Source: Arthrobacter sp. P2b
GTDB lineage: Bacteria; Actinomycetota; Actinomycetes; Actinomycetales; Micrococcaceae
Length of the DNA stretch: 64,000 bases
Direction: 5' to 3'
NCBI RefSeq assembly: GCF_900168295.1
Contig: NZ_FVZL01000009.1
Location: 1 to 64,000, forward strand
Under the pieces are notes generated by a model, which was given only the letters and a program-made list of their open reading frames with translations, searched no databases and was not told the DNA's origin. The translations under genes and the position numbers were made by a program. Shown in pieces: positions 43,077-52,752 of the stretch; position 1 is the stretch's first letter; each line of letters begins with the position of its first letter.

Positions 43077-44591
43077 ATGAAACTGCGTACCGGAACCGCG
43101 AGGGTGGCCACCATCCGGGTGGGCCGGGGTTGGCACCTGGTACGGGCGGGACTGCGAACAGTCCGGTTCCGTGTCCTGGCCACGGTCCTTGGGTTCCTGG
43201 CGGCCGGGCTGCTGGCCGCCGGCATCACCACCCTCACCCTTGACCTGGGCAACCTTAACAACCGGGTCAATGAGGACCTCCTCCTTCAATCCGGGCGGCT
43301 GCACGACATCGTGGAGCAGGGCGTTCCGGGTGGAGGGCCGTATACCTCCCTGGATGAGCTGTTCACCGTGTTCCTCCAGGGTGACGCTCCGGGCAGGTAC
43401 GGCTCGGTGATGGCCACCGTGATCGGCGGCAACACCTTCCTGCCAGCCGCCGGGCAACCCAGCACCCCCGATGCTTCCCAAGTGCTGGATGCAGCACGCG
43501 CCGCGCAGGTGGAGGGCCGCACCGCCTTCCATGACGTGACGCTGGACGGCCGGACGGTGCGCCTGGCCATCACGTCCGTATCCCTGGAACGCGGGGCCCC
43601 CGGCGGGCTCCTGGTGGCAGCGAACGAAATTGGCCGCCAGCGCGAGCAGATGATGGCGTCGTTTGGCACCTTCGGCGTGGCTTCGCTGGGTACGCTGCTG
43701 CTGGCGGGAGCGGTAGGTTTCACCGTCACGGGCCGGCTGTTTGTTCCGGTCCGCCGCCTGCGCCAGGCCACGGAATCCATTACGTTCGAGGACCTGAGCA
43801 GCCGCGTCCTTGTGCCGCCCGGTGACGACGACGTCTCGCAGCTGGCAACGGACTTCAACCGCATGCTGGACAGGCTGGAGGCGGGCATCGCGGACCAGCG
43901 CCAATTTGTGGATGACGCCAGCCATGAGCTCCGGACTCCCCTGACCATCATCGGCGGCCATCTTCAACTGCTGCAGGCGGAAGACCCCCGGGACGTCCGT
44001 GAGACCCAGGCGTTGCTCCTGGAGGAACTGGACCGGATGCAGTCTCTGGTGGACGAGCTCCTGCTGCTGGCCAGGAGCGGCCGGCCCGACTTTGTCCGGC
44101 TGGAGTGGGTCGACGCCGATTCCTTCCTTGTGGCGGCCATGGACAGGATCAAGGTCCTGGCGGACCGGCGGTGGCAGATCGACACTATGCCGGGCGGACG
44201 GTTCCGCGCGGACCGCAACCGCCTCACCCAGGCGGTGGAGCAGCTGGCGGCTAATGCAGTGCAGTCCACCCGGCGGCATGACCTGATATCCCTCGGCGCA
44301 GCCTGGGTTGCGGCGCCGGACGGCACTGTGCCGCCTGCACCTTCCGCACTTTCCGGGGCCGGCGTCGAAATCTGGGTGGCGGACTCGGGATGCGGCATCA
44401 GCGCTGCCGACCAGGAACGGATCTTTGACCGTTTCGCCCGGGCCGGAGTATCGCGTGGCACGGAAGGATCCGGCCTGGGGCTGCCGATCGTCAAGGCCAT
44501 CGCCGAAGCCCACAGCGGGTCACTGCGGGTGATCTCGCAGGTCAATGAAGGCAGCACATTCGTACTCTCCCTGCCCGGAGGAACCCCATGA
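43077..44591 (+). CDS. Sensor histidine kinase with HAMP domain
   Basis: A 504-residue kinase with a membrane helix near residue 35 (LATVLGFLAAGLLAAGITTL), an extracytoplasmic sensor of about 130 residues, a second helix (TLLLAGAVGFTVTGRLFV), HAMP (RRLRQATESI), HisKA with DDASHELRTPLT (His at about 283) and HATPase motifs (ANAVQS, DSGCGIS, GSGLGLPI). The ATG at 43077 follows AAAGGATGGG. Its stop overlaps the start of the regulator gene (ATGA), so the pair is cotranscribed and coupled. The target is probably the secreted-protein genes downstream. Confidence 0.92.
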   Translation: MKLRTGTARVATIRVGRGWHLVRAGLRTVRFRVLATVLGFLAAGLLAAGITTLTLDLGNLNNRVNEDLLLQSGRLHDIVEQGVPGGGPYTSLDELFTVFLQGDAPGRYGSVMATVIGGNTFLPAAGQPSTPDASQVLDAARAAQVEGRTAFHDVTLDGRTVRLAITSVSLERGAPGGLLVAANEIGRQREQMMASFGTFGVASLGTLLLAGAVGFTVTGRLFVPVRRLRQATESITFEDLSSRVLVPPGDDDVSQLATDFNRMLDRLEAGIADQRQFVDDASHELRTPLTIIGGHLQLLQAEDPRDVRETQALLLEELDRMQSLVDELLLLARSGRPDFVRLEWVDADSFLVAAMDRIKVLADRRWQIDTMPGGRFRADRNRLTQAVEQLAANAVQSTRRHDLISLGAAWVAAPDGTVPPAPSALSGAGVEIWVADSGCGISAADQERIFDRFARAGVSRGTEGSGLGLPIVKAIAEAHSGSLRVISQVNEGSTFVLSLPGGTP

Positions 44592-45286
44592 CCCGAATAC
44601 TGATCGCCGACGACGAACCACGGATCGTGAGCTTCATCGCCAAGGGCCTCACGGCTGCCGGGTACATCACCTCCTCGGCGGAGGACGGCATCCGGGCGCT
44701 GGACTACGCCAGTTCCGGCGAGTTCGACCTGCTCATCCTGGATATCGCTATGCCGCGGATGGACGGCTTTGCGGTGCTTACCGCGCTGCGCGCTATGCGC
44801 TGCACGGTTCCGGTGATCGTCCTGACCGCCAAGGATTCCGTCCAGGACACCGTGGCAGCGCTCGACGGCGGCGCGGACGACTACATGAGCAAACCGTTCC
44901 GCTTCGAGGAGCTGCTCTCGAGGATCCGCCTGCGGCTGCGCCACACGGCGGGCTTTCCGGCCCCACCGGCCCCCACAAGCGGTGACCTCAGCCTGGACGT
45001 CGACCTTCGCAGCGCAACTGTCCGTGGCAGGACGGTGCCGTTGTCCGCCCGGGAGTTCGCGATGGCCCGGGTGTTCGTGGAAAACGAAGGCAAGGTGCTG
45101 ACCAGGGAACAGCTGCTGAGCCGGGTGTGGGGCTACGACTTTGACGGGTCCTCCAACGTGGTGGATGTCTACGTGGGGTACCTGCGCAACAAGCTCGGCC
45201 CCCAAAGAATTGTGGCAGTCCGCGGCGCCGGGTACCGGTTCGTGGCCCTTCAGGATGCCCCATCCCCTGCCCGTTCCGGCGGATGA
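44588..45286 (+). CDS. OmpR-family response regulator
   Basis: A 232-residue response regulator: receiver with IADDEPRIVSF, phospho-accepting D52 in LILDIAMPRMDG and K102 in YMSKPF, and a winged-helix effector (VPLSAREFAMARVFVENEG, VVDVYVGYLRNKLG, VRGAGYRFV). It overlaps the kinase gene by four bases. The next genes encode a secreted acidic-repeat protein and the large peroxidase, so control of the envelope or of an extracellular oxidative system is a reasonable inference. Confidence 0.93.
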   Translation: MTRILIADDEPRIVSFIAKGLTAAGYITSSAEDGIRALDYASSGEFDLLILDIAMPRMDGFAVLTALRAMRCTVPVIVLTAKDSVQDTVAALDGGADDYMSKPFRFEELLSRIRLRLRHTAGFPAPPAPTSGDLSLDVDLRSATVRGRTVPLSAREFAMARVFVENEGKVLTREQLLSRVWGYDFDGSSNVVDVYVGYLRNKLGPQRIVAVRGAGYRFVALQDAPSPARSGG

Positions 45287-45363
45287 GAGGTCTCTCATAA
45301 AAGTCTCATCCCCCTCTCACCGTGGCCCGGCAGGGTGGGAACACAACAAGGAAAGGCGAACCG

Positions 45364-45879
45364 ATGAAAAAGTTTTGGTACCTCCCCATCGCAGCAGTGG
45401 CAGGTGCGGCGAGTCTTACGGTGTGGGCACAGGCCAATGCGGGCCCGCCCCCTGCAGTCTCTCCCGGAGTGGTGGTGGCCGACGTGCAGTCCGGCAGCGG
45501 CACCGCCAAACCTGGGGAACAGCCGGCCCTGCTTGCCACTCCGACGCCCACGCCCACTTCCACGCCCAGCATCACCGCGATACCTGACCACACGGCCCCG
45601 GAGACACAACGCATCCAGGTTGAACTGCAGACGTATCCCCCGCTGCAACCGACCCACAGCCCTACCCACAGCGTGGGCGATGACAAGGGCGGACTGAGGC
45701 CGGACGGGGTTTCCGACGATGGCCCCCTGCACGATGTGGGTGACGACAAGGGCGGGCTCAGGCCGGACGGGGTTTCCGACGACGGCCCCCTGCACGACCT
45801 GGGCGACGACAAAGGCGGGCTCAGGGACGACAGCGAGTCAGACGACGGCCCGGGCGACGACAAAGGCGGTGACCGGTAG
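45364..45879 (+). CDS. Secreted protein with acidic GDDKGGL repeats
   Basis: A 171-residue protein with an N-terminal signal peptide (WYLPIAAVAGAASLTVWAQANA), a Thr/Pro-rich linker (ATPTPTPTSTPS) and a C-terminal repeat part. Two full 21-residue units, VGDDKGGLRPDGVSDDGPLH plus D, are followed by a diverged third unit and a partial fourth ending GDDKGGDR. The repeats are rich in Asp and Gly and could bind calcium, although this is not shown. The ATG at 45364 follows an AAGGAAAGGC site, 77 bases after the response regulator. I do not recognise a family. Confidence 0.7.
   Translation: MKKFWYLPIAAVAGAASLTVWAQANAGPPPAVSPGVVVADVQSGSGTAKPGEQPALLATPTPTPTSTPSITAIPDHTAPETQRIQVELQTYPPLQPTHSPTHSVGDDKGGLRPDGVSDDGPLHDVGDDKGGLRPDGVSDDGPLHDLGDDKGGLRDDSESDDGPGDDKGGDR
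45673..45852 (+). repeat. 63-bp tandem repeats inside the acidic secreted protein gene
   Basis: Unit 1 at 45673-45735 and unit 2 at 45736-45798 are almost identical; unit 3 from 45799 keeps the start (CTGGGCGACGACAAAGGC) and then diverges. All preserve frame. The pattern is a coding minisatellite, not CRISPR, because there are no spacers. Confidence 0.85.
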
Positions 45880-45981
45880 ACCTTGGGATGGCACCAAGCT
45901 TTTCCCTAGAACATCCCTGCACCATGACCTTGTTCAGCCGACTCGACTGGGAAGTCGGCGCTACTGGGGAGCATGTGCAGG

Positions 45982-48900
45982 ATGAAAGCGATACGACGCG
46001 GGTCAGCGCACTCAGGACAGCAGAAAACCGGCGGAAGGGGCCTTAAGGCGCTGGCAGCATCAGGAGCAGTCGCTTTGGCTGCCTCCATGGGCCTGCCGCC
46101 GCTCGCGGCCCATGCCGTGCAGGCCCCCGTGGGCGCAGGGTTCACGGTGACACCTTCGGACTTGTCCTTCATCCTGAAGCAGATCAAGATCGCCGAAGCG
46201 CACGTGGCCAACACCACGTCCGAGACCGGGCCCTGCGGCGCCCTGGTGGGACCCGGCCCCAACCAGCTTGCCAGCCCGCTGCTGTCCCACGGGCTGCGCA
46301 CAGTTGACGGAAGCTGCAACAACCTCCAGCAGGGCCAGGAGACCTTCGGCGCGGCAGACCAGGTGTTCCCGCGGCTGGGATCCAAGTCGTTCGGCGACGC
46401 CGAAAGGGGCTCCTTTGGCGGTCCCCCCGTCGCCACGAGCTACATGCAGAAGTCCGGCAGCGTTTTCGACTCGCGGCCGCGAACCATCAGCAACCTGATC
46501 GCCGACCAAACGTCAACCAACCCCGCCGCTGTGGCCGCCGCCGGGTTCCCGGCGCGGACCCAGGGCAACGAGGGCGTGGTGCCCTGCGTCGTCGACCCGG
46601 ACCCGGAGGCGGTTCCTCCCGTTGCCGCCGAGCCGGACGGCTGCGTCCCCTCGCACAACACCCTGTTCATTCCCAACGTAACCACCGACGTCGGACTCTC
46701 ACCGCCCTACAACTCCCTTTTCACCCTCTTCGGCCAGTTCTTTGACCATGGCATCGACCAGACGGTCAAGGGCGGCGGCACCGTCTATGTTCCGCTCAAG
46801 GCCGATGACCCGCTGATCGCGGGGCCGGACCACGTGTTCGGCAACGCGGATGACCTCAATCCGCACATGCGCTTTATGGTCCTGACGCGCGGCATGAACC
46901 AGCCGGGCGCGGACGGTGTCCTGGGGACGCAGGACGATGTCCAGGATGCCCTGAACACCAACTCGCCCTGGGTAGACCAGAGCCAGACGTACACGTCCCA
47001 TTCCTCCCACCAGGTGTTCCTGCGCGAGTACGTCAATAACGCAGCCGGGCAGCCGGTATCGACGGGTGCCTTGCTGGGCGGCCCGGCCGGCACGCCCGAG
47101 GCCGGCGGCATGGCCACCTGGGCCACCACCAAGAAGCAGGCCCGGGAGCTGCTCGGCATCCAGTTGCTGGACAAGGATGTCCTCAACGTCCCCATGCTCG
47201 CCGCCGATGCCTATGGGAAGTTCATCCCGGGCCCGAAGAACGGGCTCCCGCAGTTTGTCACGAGGTCAGGACTGGTCGAGGCAGACCGCACCGCGAACGG
47301 TGGCCTGGGAACCCTGGTGCCGCAGGACGTGCTGTACTTCCACACACCGTTCCTGACGGACATCGCGCACAACGCCGATCCGTCGCCGCAGGACACCGAC
47401 CACAACCCGGCAACACCGCGTGTCGCGCCGGTGCCGGATGCAGACACCTCCGCGTCTGCAGATTTCATGAGCCAGGCTCCCGGCACGTATGACGACGAAA
47501 TGCTGAACGCACACTTCATCGCCGGCGACGGCAGGGTCAACGAGAACATCGGGTTGACCGCCATCCACCAGGTTTTCCACTCCGAGCATGACCGCCTGGT
47601 GGAAGATATCAAGCGCGTTCTCAGCACCGATACGTCCACCCGGGGCGCTGCCGCCCTGCCCGAGTGGAAGCTTGCCACCGGCGCGGACGGCTGGAACGGC
47701 GAACGGCTTTTCCAGGCCGCGCGGTTCATCGCGGAAATGGAGTACCAGCACCTGGTCTTCGAGGAGTTCGCCCGGAAAATCCAGCCCGCCATCAACCTCT
47801 TCGAACCCTTCGCCTTCTCGCAGACGGACATCAATCCCGCGGTCAGCGCCGAGTTCGCCCACGCCGTGTACCGGTTCGGCCACTCGATGCTGACGGAGAC
47901 CATTTCCCGCCGGAACGAGGACGGCCCGGGTGCCGACGGGGTGTGGGGGAATTCCGACGACGTCCGCGGGTCCCAGAACGATATCTCCCTCCTGGAGGGC
48001 TTCCTGAATCCGCCCGAATACACCGACGGCGGCCCCGCCGGGCCGCTGACCTCCGAGGAGGCCGCGGGCAGCATCATCATGGGAATGTCGGACCAGGTCG
48101 GGAGCGAACTGGACGAGTTCGTCACGGATACGCTGCGGAACAAGCTGCTGGGACTGCCCATGGACCTGGCCGCGATCAACCTGACCCGTGCCCGGTCGGA
48201 AGGTTTGCCCACGCTGAATGCGCTGCGCCGGGAACTGCATGGCGCCACGAACGACAGCCAGCTCAAGCCGTACACCAACTGGATCGACTTCGGCGAAAAC
48301 ATCAAGCACCCGGAGTCGCTGGTCAACTTCGTGGCCGCCTACGGCAAGCACCCCTCGATCGTGCAGGCCACCACCCTTGAGGCCAAGCGCACGGCGGCCC
48401 GGCTGATCGTCAGCCCGGACACCCTGGCCGGTGAGGTTGCGCCGGAGGACGCCGTGGCGTTCATGAACAGTATCGACGGCTGGGCCAACAACGGCACCGC
48501 CTCAACCACCGGACTCGATGACATCGACCTGTGGATGGGCGGCCTGGCCGAACGGACCAACCTGTTCGGCGGCCTGCTCGGCAGCACGTTCAACTACGTC
48601 TTCGAGAGCCAGATGACCGATCTGCAGAACGGTGACCGGCTCTACTACCTGGCCCGCACCCCCGGGATGAACCTGATGGCGCAGCTCGAAGGGAACTCCT
48701 TCGCGGAGATCATCATGCGCAACACCAATGCCCAGGCGCTGAAAGCCGACGCATTTGCCACTGCCGACTGCAAGTTCGAGCTGAAGAACCTGGCCGGAAC
48801 TCCGGAAGGTTTCGCCGCTTCCGGCAACACCGTCGCGGACGATCCGGCGTCGGAATGCAACGAGGCAGCACTGCTGATCCGCATGCCCGACGGCACCATC

Positions 48901-51264
48901 AAGTACCGTGCTTCGAACTCGGTGGACCCGTCCGGCATCAACGGCCAGGCCGTGTACAACGGATCCAGCAATGCCGACCGCATCTACGGCGGTGTGGACA
49001 ACGACACCATGTGGGGCGGCCTCGGCAACGACGTCATCGAAGGCGGTGACGGCGCCGATACCGTCCTGGGAGGGGACGGAAACGACATCATCACCGACCT
49101 CGCCGGGGACGACATCCTGAAGGGCGGGCCGGACAATGACGCGATCGACGGCGGCCCCGGCCTGGACATCCTCATCGGCGGCGACGGCAGGGACTTCATC
49201 AACGGCGGTGCGAACTCAAACGAGACGTTCGCCGGTGAAGATGACGACTTCGTGATTGCCGGTGAAGGCCTGGACGCCGTCTTCGGCGGCGGCGGGAATG
49301 ACTGGGTGGAAGGCGGCGACAGCCCCGACCTCCTGATCGGCGACTCCAGCAACCTGTTCTTCCTGGACGACTCGCAGAAGCCCGGCAATGACATCCTCAT
49401 GGGCCAGGGCGGCGACGACGACTACGACATGGAGGGCGGCGACGACATCGGCATTGCCGGCCCCGGCGTCGAAAAAGTGGCGGGCGCGTCCGGCTACGAC
49501 TGGGAAATCGGGCTCTTCGATCCCCAGCCCCAGGACGCCGACCTCGAGCTTCCGATCGAGCCGCTGGACATCCTCCAGGTTGGCGTCCGGGACAGGTACA
49601 ACGAGGTGGAAGCCCTCTCCGGCGGCCCGCTCAATGACGTGCTCCGGGGGGATGACATCATCCCGAGCACAAGGGGCGGTGGCGGCTTCATCGGCTGCGA
49701 CGTCCTGGACCAGGCCGGCGTGGACCGCATCGCCGGGCTCAACCAGCTCATCCCGTCCCTTCCGACGCCCCTCGCCGACGTCGTCAACGCATCCGCATCC
49801 CAGGAATGCCCCGTGCTGAACGGGCCCCAGGTCTGGGGCGAAGGCAACATCCTTCTCGGCGGCGGTGGCGGCGACGTCCTCGAAGGCCGCGGCGGCAACG
49901 ATATCATCGACGGCGACCGCTACCTGAGCATCCGGCTCAGCATCCGCACCAACGCTGCAGATGCGTCCACCGAGATCGGCAGCGCCACCTCGATGACCGC
50001 CCAGTACCAGCGCACCGCCGACGGCGCCCTCACCGGACCCACGCTCCAGCAGGCGGTGTTCGCAGGGACCGTGGATCCAGCCAACATCATCGTGGTGCGG
50101 GAAATCCTGACCTCCGCCGAAGGGACGGACAGCGCGGTCTTCTCGGACCTGGAAGCCAACTACACCATCACCACCACCGGCGGCGACGGCACCATGGGCT
50201 CCCCTGGCTCTGTCACCACAGTCACCCACAACGGCGGCGAGGACGGCACGGACACCCTACACAACATCGAAACCCTGGTCTTCGGCGACGGGCTCGACGA
50301 CGGTGAAGGGGACGGGGTGGAGGATGAGGATCCCGTAGACGTGGATGACGACGTGGACGAAGTCGAAGACGGCGTCGACGGCGGAACCGACGACGGGACC
50401 GAGGACGTGACCGAGGACGAGGTCGACGAAGGGACCGACGGCGGAACCGACGACGGTGCCAACGACGGCGTGGATGTCATTCCGGGCGATGGCGAGGTTG
50501 TGGTGATCGTTGACCCGGCGCCGGGTACGGATCCAGCTCCCAACCCCGCACCGGTGGATCCCGCTCCGGCCAACCCGAACCCCGCACCAGTGGATTCGGG
50601 ACCGGTGGACCAGGCACCCGTCGATCCCGCACCCGTGGATTCGGGACCAGTGGACCCGGCACCCGCCGATCCCGCGCCGGTCGACCCCGCACCCGCGGAC
50701 CCGGCACCCGTCGATCCCGCACCGGTCAACCCGGCACCTGCGAATCCCGCACCGGCAGGCTTCCTCGTCCGGACCGTCGATTCCAACGGTAACCAGGTGG
50801 GTGCCATCCAGGCTGCTGAGAACGGCGCCTCGAGGATGGTGGTCCGTGGCCTGGAGAACGGTGCAGCATACCGGTTCCAGGTTGCCCCCGCCGGGGAAGG
50901 CGAACCCGTCTTTTCCGAGCTGAGTAAGCCCGTCACCCCCGGCGCCACAGCCGAGGAACGCACCAGGGCTAACCAGCGCGGCACCGTGGAGCGGGATGCG
51001 GAAGCACCCTTGGCAGCCGCCGGACAGGACCAGCCGCCGGCTCCGGGCAGTGCACCTTTCGGGGGCACGTTCGGCACGGTGGCACCGATTGCCCTCGCGG
51101 CCCTGGCCGGGTACGTTTCCACCGGGCCCGGAGCCGTGGTCGCGGCCATCACCACCGGCGGCCTCCTGGCTGCTGCCGCCTTGTTGGCGTACAAGGTGCT
51201 CCGGTATCGGGCCTACGCCAGGAAAGCACTTGCCAACGCGGATGCAGGTCCAAAACCTGAGTAA
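45982..51264 (+). CDS. Very large secreted haem peroxidase with RTX calcium-binding repeats
   Basis: A protein of about 1760 residues. A signal peptide (LAASGAVALAASMGLPPLAAHA) leads to an animal-type haem peroxidase domain of about 850 residues, with the distal His region FGQFFDHGIDQ (about 252), SEHDRLVEDI (about 534) and the proximal His segment YRFGHSMLTETI (about 632). From about 990 to 1315 there are RTX-like nonapeptide repeats (GGLGNDVIEGGDGADTVLGG) that bind calcium. Next come an acidic stretch, a Pro/Ala/Val/Asp repeat region, an FN3-like segment (AYRFQVAPAG) and a terminal hydrophobic helix with a basic end that would anchor it in the membrane. The ATG at 45982 has GGGGAG upstream at suitable spacing. 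Confidence 0.88.
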   Translation: MKAIRRGSAHSGQQKTGGRGLKALAASGAVALAASMGLPPLAAHAVQAPVGAGFTVTPSDLSFILKQIKIAEAHVANTTSETGPCGALVGPGPNQLASPLLSHGLRTVDGSCNNLQQGQETFGAADQVFPRLGSKSFGDAERGSFGGPPVATSYMQKSGSVFDSRPRTISNLIADQTSTNPAAVAAAGFPARTQGNEGVVPCVVDPDPEAVPPVAAEPDGCVPSHNTLFIPNVTTDVGLSPPYNSLFTLFGQFFDHGIDQTVKGGGTVYVPLKADDPLIAGPDHVFGNADDLNPHMRFMVLTRGMNQPGADGVLGTQDDVQDALNTNSPWVDQSQTYTSHSSHQVFLREYVNNAAGQPVSTGALLGGPAGTPEAGGMATWATTKKQARELLGIQLLDKDVLNVPMLAADAYGKFIPGPKNGLPQFVTRSGLVEADRTANGGLGTLVPQDVLYFHTPFLTDIAHNADPSPQDTDHNPATPRVAPVPDADTSASADFMSQAPGTYDDEMLNAHFIAGDGRVNENIGLTAIHQVFHSEHDRLVEDIKRVLSTDTSTRGAAALPEWKLATGADGWNGERLFQAARFIAEMEYQHLVFEEFARKIQPAINLFEPFAFSQTDINPAVSAEFAHAVYRFGHSMLTETISRRNEDGPGADGVWGNSDDVRGSQNDISLLEGFLNPPEYTDGGPAGPLTSEEAAGSIIMGMSDQVGSELDEFVTDTLRNKLLGLPMDLAAINLTRARSEGLPTLNALRRELHGATNDSQLKPYTNWIDFGENIKHPESLVNFVAAYGKHPSIVQATTLEAKRTAARLIVSPDTLAGEVAPEDAVAFMNSIDGWANNGTASTTGLDDIDLWMGGLAERTNLFGGLLGSTFNYVFESQMTDLQNGDRLYYLARTPGMNLMAQLEGNSFAEIIMRNTNAQALKADAFATADCKFELKNLAGTPEGFAASGNTVADDPASECNEAALLIRMPDGTIKYRASNSVDPSGINGQAVYNGSSNADRIYGGVDNDTMWGGLGNDVIEGGDGADTVLGGDGNDIITDLAGDDILKGGPDNDAIDGGPGLDILIGGDGRDFINGGANSNETFAGEDDDFVIAGEGLDAVFGGGGNDWVEGGDSPDLLIGDSSNLFFLDDSQKPGNDILMGQGGDDDYDMEGGDDIGIAGPGVEKVAGASGYDWEIGLFDPQPQDADLELPIEPLDILQVGVRDRYNEVEALSGGPLNDVLRGDDIIPSTRGGGGFIGCDVLDQAGVDRIAGLNQLIPSLPTPLADVVNASASQECPVLNGPQVWGEGNILLGGGGGDVLEGRGGNDIIDGDRYLSIRLSIRTNAADASTEIGSATSMTAQYQRTADGALTGPTLQQAVFAGTVDPANIIVVREILTSAEGTDSAVFSDLEANYTITTTGGDGTMGSPGSVTTVTHNGGEDGTDTLHNIETLVFGDGLDDGEGDGVEDEDPVDVDDDVDEVEDGVDGGTDDGTEDVTEDEVDEGTDGGTDDGANDGVDVIPGDGEVVVIVDPAPGTDPAPNPAPVDPAPANPNPAPVDSGPVDQAPVDPAPVDSGPVDPAPADPAPVDPAPADPAPVDPAPVNPAPANPAPAGFLVRTVDSNGNQVGAIQAAENGASRMVVRGLENGAAYRFQVAPAGEGEPVFSELSKPVTPGATAEERTRANQRGTVERDAEAPLAAAGQDQPPAPGSAPFGGTFGTVAPIALAALAGYVSTGPGAVVAAITTGGLLAAAALLAYKVLRYRAYARKALANADAGPKPE
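50520..50756 (+). repeat. Proline-rich coding minisatellite in the peroxidase gene
   Basis: Repeated triplets encode PAPVDPAPVDSGPVDPAPAD-like sequence with unit lengths of 4-6 codons, all in frame. It forms a stiff linker between the acidic region and the FN3-like part. Copy number is likely to vary between strains. Confidence 0.75.
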
Positions 51265-51295
51265 GTCCGCATAGTCCACGGCATCTTCGCCAATG

Positions 51296-51340
51296 CCAGG
51301 TGTGACCTGCCAGCCAACAGGTTGTGCAGGTCACACCTGG
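51296..51340. terminator. Bidirectional hairpin terminator
   Basis: A perfect 15-bp inverted repeat (CCAGGTGTGACCTGC and its complement) with a 15-base loop lies between the convergent peroxidase and MFS genes. Confidence 0.85.
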
Positions 51341-51385
51341 TTAACCCCGGTGCGCAACAGTCCCTGCACTCGGGCCCCGCCGGTA

Positions 51386-52594
51386 TCAGCGGGCGGGAAG
51401 TGGGTCACCGGCCCGCTCCGGTACTTCCACCGGACCGGGTGCGTCACTCCGCCTGGCGGCTGCCGCGGCGAAGGCCATCACTGCCAGGCCCAGGAGCGTG
51501 ATGCCCGCGCCGGCCCAGATCGGCGAAGTGTAGCCAAGCCCCGCGGTGATGGTCACCCCGCCCAGCCACGCGCCCAACGCGTTGCCCACGTTGAATGCAC
51601 CGATATTGGCGCCGGACGCCAGCGTGGGCGCATTGCTGGCATACTTCATCACCCGCATCTGCAGTCCGGGAACAGTGGCGAAACCGAAGCCGCCCATCAG
51701 GACCAGGGAGGCAACCGTCAGCACCTGGTTACCGGCCGTGAGCGCGAAGGCCACCAGAACTGCACCCAGGACGGCGAGCACCACCAGCAGGGTCCGGTCC
51801 ACATTCCGGTCGGCGGCCTTGCCGCCCAGGGTGTTGCCGGCAAAGAGGCCAACGCCAAACACAATAAGAAGCCACGGCACGGTGGTGGCGGCAAAACCGG
51901 ACACTTCGGTCAGTGTGTACGCAATGTAGGTGAAGGCCCCGAACATGCCGCCGAATCCCAGGATGGTCACTGCGATGGAGAGCCAGACCTGGCCCGACCG
52001 GAAGGCCTGCAGCTCCCGCCGCAGCCCGCCGGCCTGCCCCCTGGTGCCGGCGGTGGCAGGAACAAGTGCCAGGATCCCGGCGAGCGCCACCACGCCAATC
52101 ACGGTAATGGCCCAAAAGGTGGCGCGCCATCCGGCAGCCTGGCCCAGCAGGGTCCCGAACGGAACACCCAGGACATTGGCTGCCGTCAGGCCGGTGAACA
52201 TCAGGGCAATGGCGCCTGCCCTCTTCGCCGGCGCCACCATGTCCGCCGCCACAACGGCACCAATGCCGAAGAAAGCGCCGTGGGCAAGGGCTGCAATAAC
52301 CCTGCCAAGCATCATGGGCCAATAGTCTGACGCCGTTGCCGCCAGCAGGTTCCCCACGATGAACAGGACCAACAGGGTGGCCAGCACGGGTTTCCGGTCG
52401 AGACGGGTCACCGCTGCCGTCAGTCCCAGGGCGCCCACCACCACGGCCAGTGCGTAGCCCGAGATGAACCACCCCGCCGATGCCTCGCTGACACCGAAGT
52501 CGGCGGCCACCTCGGGCAGCAGCCCCATGATGACGAATTCCGTGAGTCCGATTCCGAACCCGCCGAGGGCAAGGGCCAGTAAACCAGTAGGCAT
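51386..52594 (-). CDS. DHA1-family MFS efflux transporter (AraJ-like)
   Basis: A 402-residue, 12-helix major facilitator of the drug:H+ antiporter-1 type. Characteristic parts are GFGIGLTEFVIMGLLPEVAADF in the first helix region, LGRVIAALAHGAFFGIG in helix 4 and GRATFWAI-like helix 5/6 boundary. It is divergent from a MarR gene at 52753, which likely represses it. The ATG at 52594 follows AAGGAG; the 49 codons upstream belong to the promoter region. Substrate is unknown. Confidence 0.92.
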   Translation of the reverse strand: MPTGLLALALGGFGIGLTEFVIMGLLPEVAADFGVSEASAGWFISGYALAVVVGALGLTAAVTRLDRKPVLATLLVLFIVGNLLAATASDYWPMMLGRVIAALAHGAFFGIGAVVAADMVAPAKRAGAIALMFTGLTAANVLGVPFGTLLGQAAGWRATFWAITVIGVVALAGILALVPATAGTRGQAGGLRRELQAFRSGQVWLSIAVTILGFGGMFGAFTYIAYTLTEVSGFAATTVPWLLIVFGVGLFAGNTLGGKAADRNVDRTLLVVLAVLGAVLVAFALTAGNQVLTVASLVLMGGFGFATVPGLQMRVMKYASNAPTLASGANIGAFNVGNALGAWLGGVTITAGLGYTSPIWAGAGITLLGLAVMAFAAAAARRSDAPGPVEVPERAGDPLPAR

Positions 52595-52640
52595 GCGAAA
52601 TGCTCCTTTGAGCTGTACTCGGTACGGGAAGGCACCTAAG

Positions 52641-52698
52641 ATAGTTGCAGACGCGGTATTTATTGTTGCACGCGCAAATACCCCGCGCAAGCAACTAT
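52641..52698. promoter_or_regulatory. Divergent MFS/marR promoter with nested palindromes
   Basis: TTGCACGCGCAA at 52666-52677 is a TTGC-N4-GCAA palindrome placed almost centrally in a larger inverted repeat whose arms ATAGTTGC and GCAACTAT are at 52641-52648 and 52691-52698. The arms contain the same TTGC core, so up to two dimers of the MarR protein could bind and repress both genes. Confidence 0.65.
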
Positions 52699-52752
52699 CC
52701 CGCCGCAACCGGTGCGCGGCCTTCCGTGGCCGCCCGTTCAAGGAGCATTGTC

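Noticed and set aside
45673..45852. CRISPR or intergenic satellite at the 63-bp repeats
   Set aside because: The repeats are in frame within a gene that has a signal peptide and ribosome-binding site; there are no spacers.
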